DNA from: an uncultured Marvinbryantia sp.
GTDB taxonomy: Bacteria; Bacillota; Clostridia; Lachnospirales; Lachnospiraceae
Assembly (NCBI RefSeq): GCF_905201705.1
Contig: NZ_CAJKOX010000008.1
Coordinates: forward strand, 1 to 64,000
Direction of reading: 5' to 3'
DNA: 64,000 nt
Below are positions 62,308 through 64,000 of the stretch, in pieces; position 1 is the first letter of the stretch, and each line of letters starts with the position of its first letter. The notes beneath the pieces are model-generated. The model ran no database searches. It saw nothing but the letters and a program-made list of their open reading frames with translations, and was not told where the DNA came from. The position numbers were made by a program, and so were the translations under genes.

Positions 62308-62319
62308 TGTTGCGCAACA
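62308..62319. promoter_or_regulatory. TGTTGCGCAACA palindrome
   Basis: A perfect 12-base palindrome with a CG-type centre, as in LacI-family operators, 66 bases before the AnmK-like start. It may control the sugar operon that follows. Confidence 0.4.
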
Positions 62320-62385
62320 GGAAACAGGGTGTTTTGATTTCAGGATGATTAAAAAAGAATAAGACAACAGGAAAGGATGAAAAAA

Positions 62386-63606
62386 ATGGCATTAATTATT
62401 GGATTAAACAGCGGAAGCTCCTGCGACGGAGTAGATTGCGCACTGGCGAGAATCGAAATGATGGAAGATGATCAGCCGGGACCGCCGGAATTCATTGACG
62501 GAATATCCCTGGACTGGCCCGAGCGGCTTCACCGGATGATCTGGGACGCGTTCGACAACAAGCTGGATCTGTTTGCACTATCAAAATTAAATTATGCGAT
62601 CGGCGCTTTTTTCGGTGTCTGCGTGAAAAAGCTGCTGGAGAAGACCGGATATAAACCGGAAGACATCACCTGTATCGGCGTGGACGGACAGCAGGTATAT
62701 CTTCATCAGACAGACCGTGAAAAGGCAGACGCGGTTACGGATGAGCAGTATGAAAATGAATTTCCGGATCTGTTTTTGGATGACATTTATGCATATGGAT
62801 TCTGCTTCGGGGATGGCTGCGTAGTTTCTGCCTATACAGATATTACCACGGTGTCGCAGTTCCGTCCGGCGGATCATGCGCTTGGCGGACAGGGCGCGCC
62901 TCTGATGCAGTATGTGGATTACTGCCTGTTCCGCAACAGCGAGCCGACCATGACGCTCAACATTGGTGGAATCTCCAATGTGCATAAGGTGTACAAAAAC
63001 CGCGACAAAATGCTGGCGTTTGACTGTGGCCCCGGCAACATCATGATCGACTATATTGCCAAGAAGTATTTTGGCGTTCCCTATGATAAAAACGGAGACA
63101 TTGCCGCAAGAGGAAAGTGTGATCCAGCTATGCTGGAGGAACTTCTGAAAGCTCCGTTTTTGCAGAGACCTTATCCGCGTTCCGCATGGAGGGATGATTT
63201 CGATGTGACCTACTCGGAGGCGATGCGTCAGAAGTATGCGCATTTATCAGATGAGGATGTGATGGCTACGTACAATGTTTTCTCCGCGGAGTGTATCACA
63301 AGATGCATTAAGGACTTTACGGATTTATCAGATACGAAAGTGCTGTATGCCAGCGGCGGCGGAGCCTTTAATAAAACCCTTCTGAAGAATATTCAGGAGA
63401 GACTGCCGGAACACATGCGGGTATGCACATCCATGGAAATCGGTATCCCGCCGCAGTTTAAGGAGGCGGTAAAGTTTGCAACCCTGGCATACGGTGCCGT
63501 GAATAGCTGTGCGAATAATATTCCGGGGGCGTGCCGTGCAAGAAAATACGGAGTACTTGGTCATATTTGTGTAGCGCCGCGTTTTGCAAAAGGAACAGAA
63601 TGCTGA
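62386..63606 (+). CDS. Anhydro-N-acetylmuramic acid kinase (AnmK) family protein
   Basis: A predicted 406-residue ATP-dependent sugar kinase of the AnmK family. The N-terminal motif is IGLNSGSSCDGVDCAL, where classical AnmK has MSGTSLDGVD, so it is a diverged member. The ATP/sugar-site motifs DCGPGNIMIDYIA and ASGGGAFNKTLLKN and the late GIPPQFKEAVKFATLAYG are present. ATG 62386 is nine bases after AGGAAAGG; ATG 62377 is too close. An RbsA-type transporter follows directly, so it may phosphorylate a related imported sugar rather than anhydro-MurNAc. Confidence 0.82.
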   Translation: MALIIGLNSGSSCDGVDCALARIEMMEDDQPGPPEFIDGISLDWPERLHRMIWDAFDNKLDLFALSKLNYAIGAFFGVCVKKLLEKTGYKPEDITCIGVDGQQVYLHQTDREKADAVTDEQYENEFPDLFLDDIYAYGFCFGDGCVVSAYTDITTVSQFRPADHALGGQGAPLMQYVDYCLFRNSEPTMTLNIGGISNVHKVYKNRDKMLAFDCGPGNIMIDYIAKKYFGVPYDKNGDIAARGKCDPAMLEELLKAPFLQRPYPRSAWRDDFDVTYSEAMRQKYAHLSDEDVMATYNVFSAECITRCIKDFTDLSDTKVLYASGGGAFNKTLLKNIQERLPEHMRVCTSMEIGIPPQFKEAVKFATLAYGAVNSCANNIPGACRARKYGVLGHICVAPRFAKGTEC

Positions 63607-63622
63607 AGTATGGGTGAGATAA

Positions 63623-64000
63623 GTGATTGAATTTAAACATATATGTAAATCCTTTTCCGGCAACAAAGCGCTGGATGACGTAAGCTTTACAGCGGAGTCG
63701 GGGGAAATCCTCGCTCTGCTGGGGCAGAACGGAGCCGGCAAAAGTACGTTGATGAAGATATTATCCGGGGCATACGAAAAGGATTCCGGTTCCATTCTGA
63801 TTAATGGAAAAGAGGTAAATATCTCAGATCCTGTGGAAGGAGAACATCAGGGGATCGGAATTGTGTATCAGGAACTCAGCGGTATCCCGCATCTTACGGT
63901 GTCGGAAAATATTGTAATCGGTAAAGATCCGGTAAAAAAAGGATTCCTGGACAGAAAAGAAGAAAGAGAAATCGCGGGCAGGATGCTGGAAAAACTGGGA
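63623..64000 (+). CDS. RbsA/XylG-type sugar ABC ATPase (5' part, cut by window end)
   Basis: The first 126 codons of a sugar-import ATPase of the RbsA class: Walker A GQNGAGKST near residue 37 and the Q-loop IVYQELSGIP. Full members are about 500 residues with two ATPase halves; the rest lies beyond the window. GTG 63623 follows GGGTGAGAT. It begins 16 bases after the AnmK-like stop, so the two are probably one operon. Confidence 0.85.
   Translation, partial: MIEFKHICKSFSGNKALDDVSFTAESGEILALLGQNGAGKSTLMKILSGAYEKDSGSILINGKEVNISDPVEGEHQGIGIVYQELSGIPHLTVSENIVIGKDPVKKGFLDRKEEREIAGRMLEKLG

Noticed and set aside
62244..62367. 40-codon leader peptide starting at 62244
   Set aside because: The frame runs through the terminator stem with no ribosome site or residue bias.

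Overview
The window looks like a chromosome segment of a low-to-mid GC Gram-positive gut anaerobe of the Lachnospiraceae/Clostridia type. The evidence is YesM/YesN-type two-component systems, strong AGGAGG ribosome sites with frequent TTG/GTG starts, a cstA carrier, a PadR/DUF1700 cassette, GH127 enzymes, a Cys-type sulfatase and RbsA/AnmK genes. No species can be named from sequence alone. No rRNA, tRNA, CRISPR array, prophage or insertion sequence was seen.

Layout. (1) 0.2-2.4 kb: a CDP-alcohol phosphatidyltransferase and an XRE-regulator/alanine-aminotransferase fusion with a second, internal start. (2) 2.5-12.1 kb: a carbohydrate locus with a YesM kinase, YesN regulator, sugar-binding protein, two permeases and two GH127 beta-L-arabinofuranosidase-family enzymes. 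(3) 12.2-15.1 kb: cstA with a small unknown partner behind a leader hairpin, and an HPr-like protein without the catalytic His. (4) 15.3-25.1 kb: a PD-(D/E)XK/DinG-type helicase, an auxin-efflux-type carrier, a giant RND pump with a coiled-coil insert, an Rpn-like nuclease and two overlapping small-protein genes. (5) 25.2-37.5 kb: a metal or metallophore uptake island. It holds two FecBCD-type ABC systems, a LysR regulator, an Opp/Nik-type ABC system crippled by an internal deletion, two intact SAM methyltransferases and one broken one. (6) 37.6-46.3 kb: a UMF1 transporter, an OmpR-type regulator/kinase plus ABC/FtsX module, a facing padR operon, a small unknown gene and maf. (7) 46.4-52.7 kb: gltBD glutamate synthase. 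(8) 52.7-62.0 kb: a second YesM/YesN pair divergent from a sulfonate/sulfate-ester-type ABC importer with two permeases, two unequal ATPases and a sulfatase. (9) 62.1-64.0 kb: a promoter-terminator unit, a divergent AnmK-family kinase and the start of an RbsA-type ATPase running off the window.

How the genes work together. Both YesM/YesN loci appear to sense an extracellular nutrient and drive an adjacent importer plus its own hydrolase (GH127 for arabinosides, sulfatase for sulfate esters). In both, a hairpin terminator sits between the binding-protein gene and the permeases, which should make the binding protein the most abundant product. The metal island repeats the theme of an ABC importer next to a methyltransferase and shows active decay. 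The points most worth a second look are the nested start in the aminotransferase fusion, the 20-21 bp repeat array between the divergent promoters at 2.5 kb, the in-frame deletion scar at 34.6 kb, and the ATPase pair at 59-60 kb whose degenerate residues fall on the same predicted nucleotide site.
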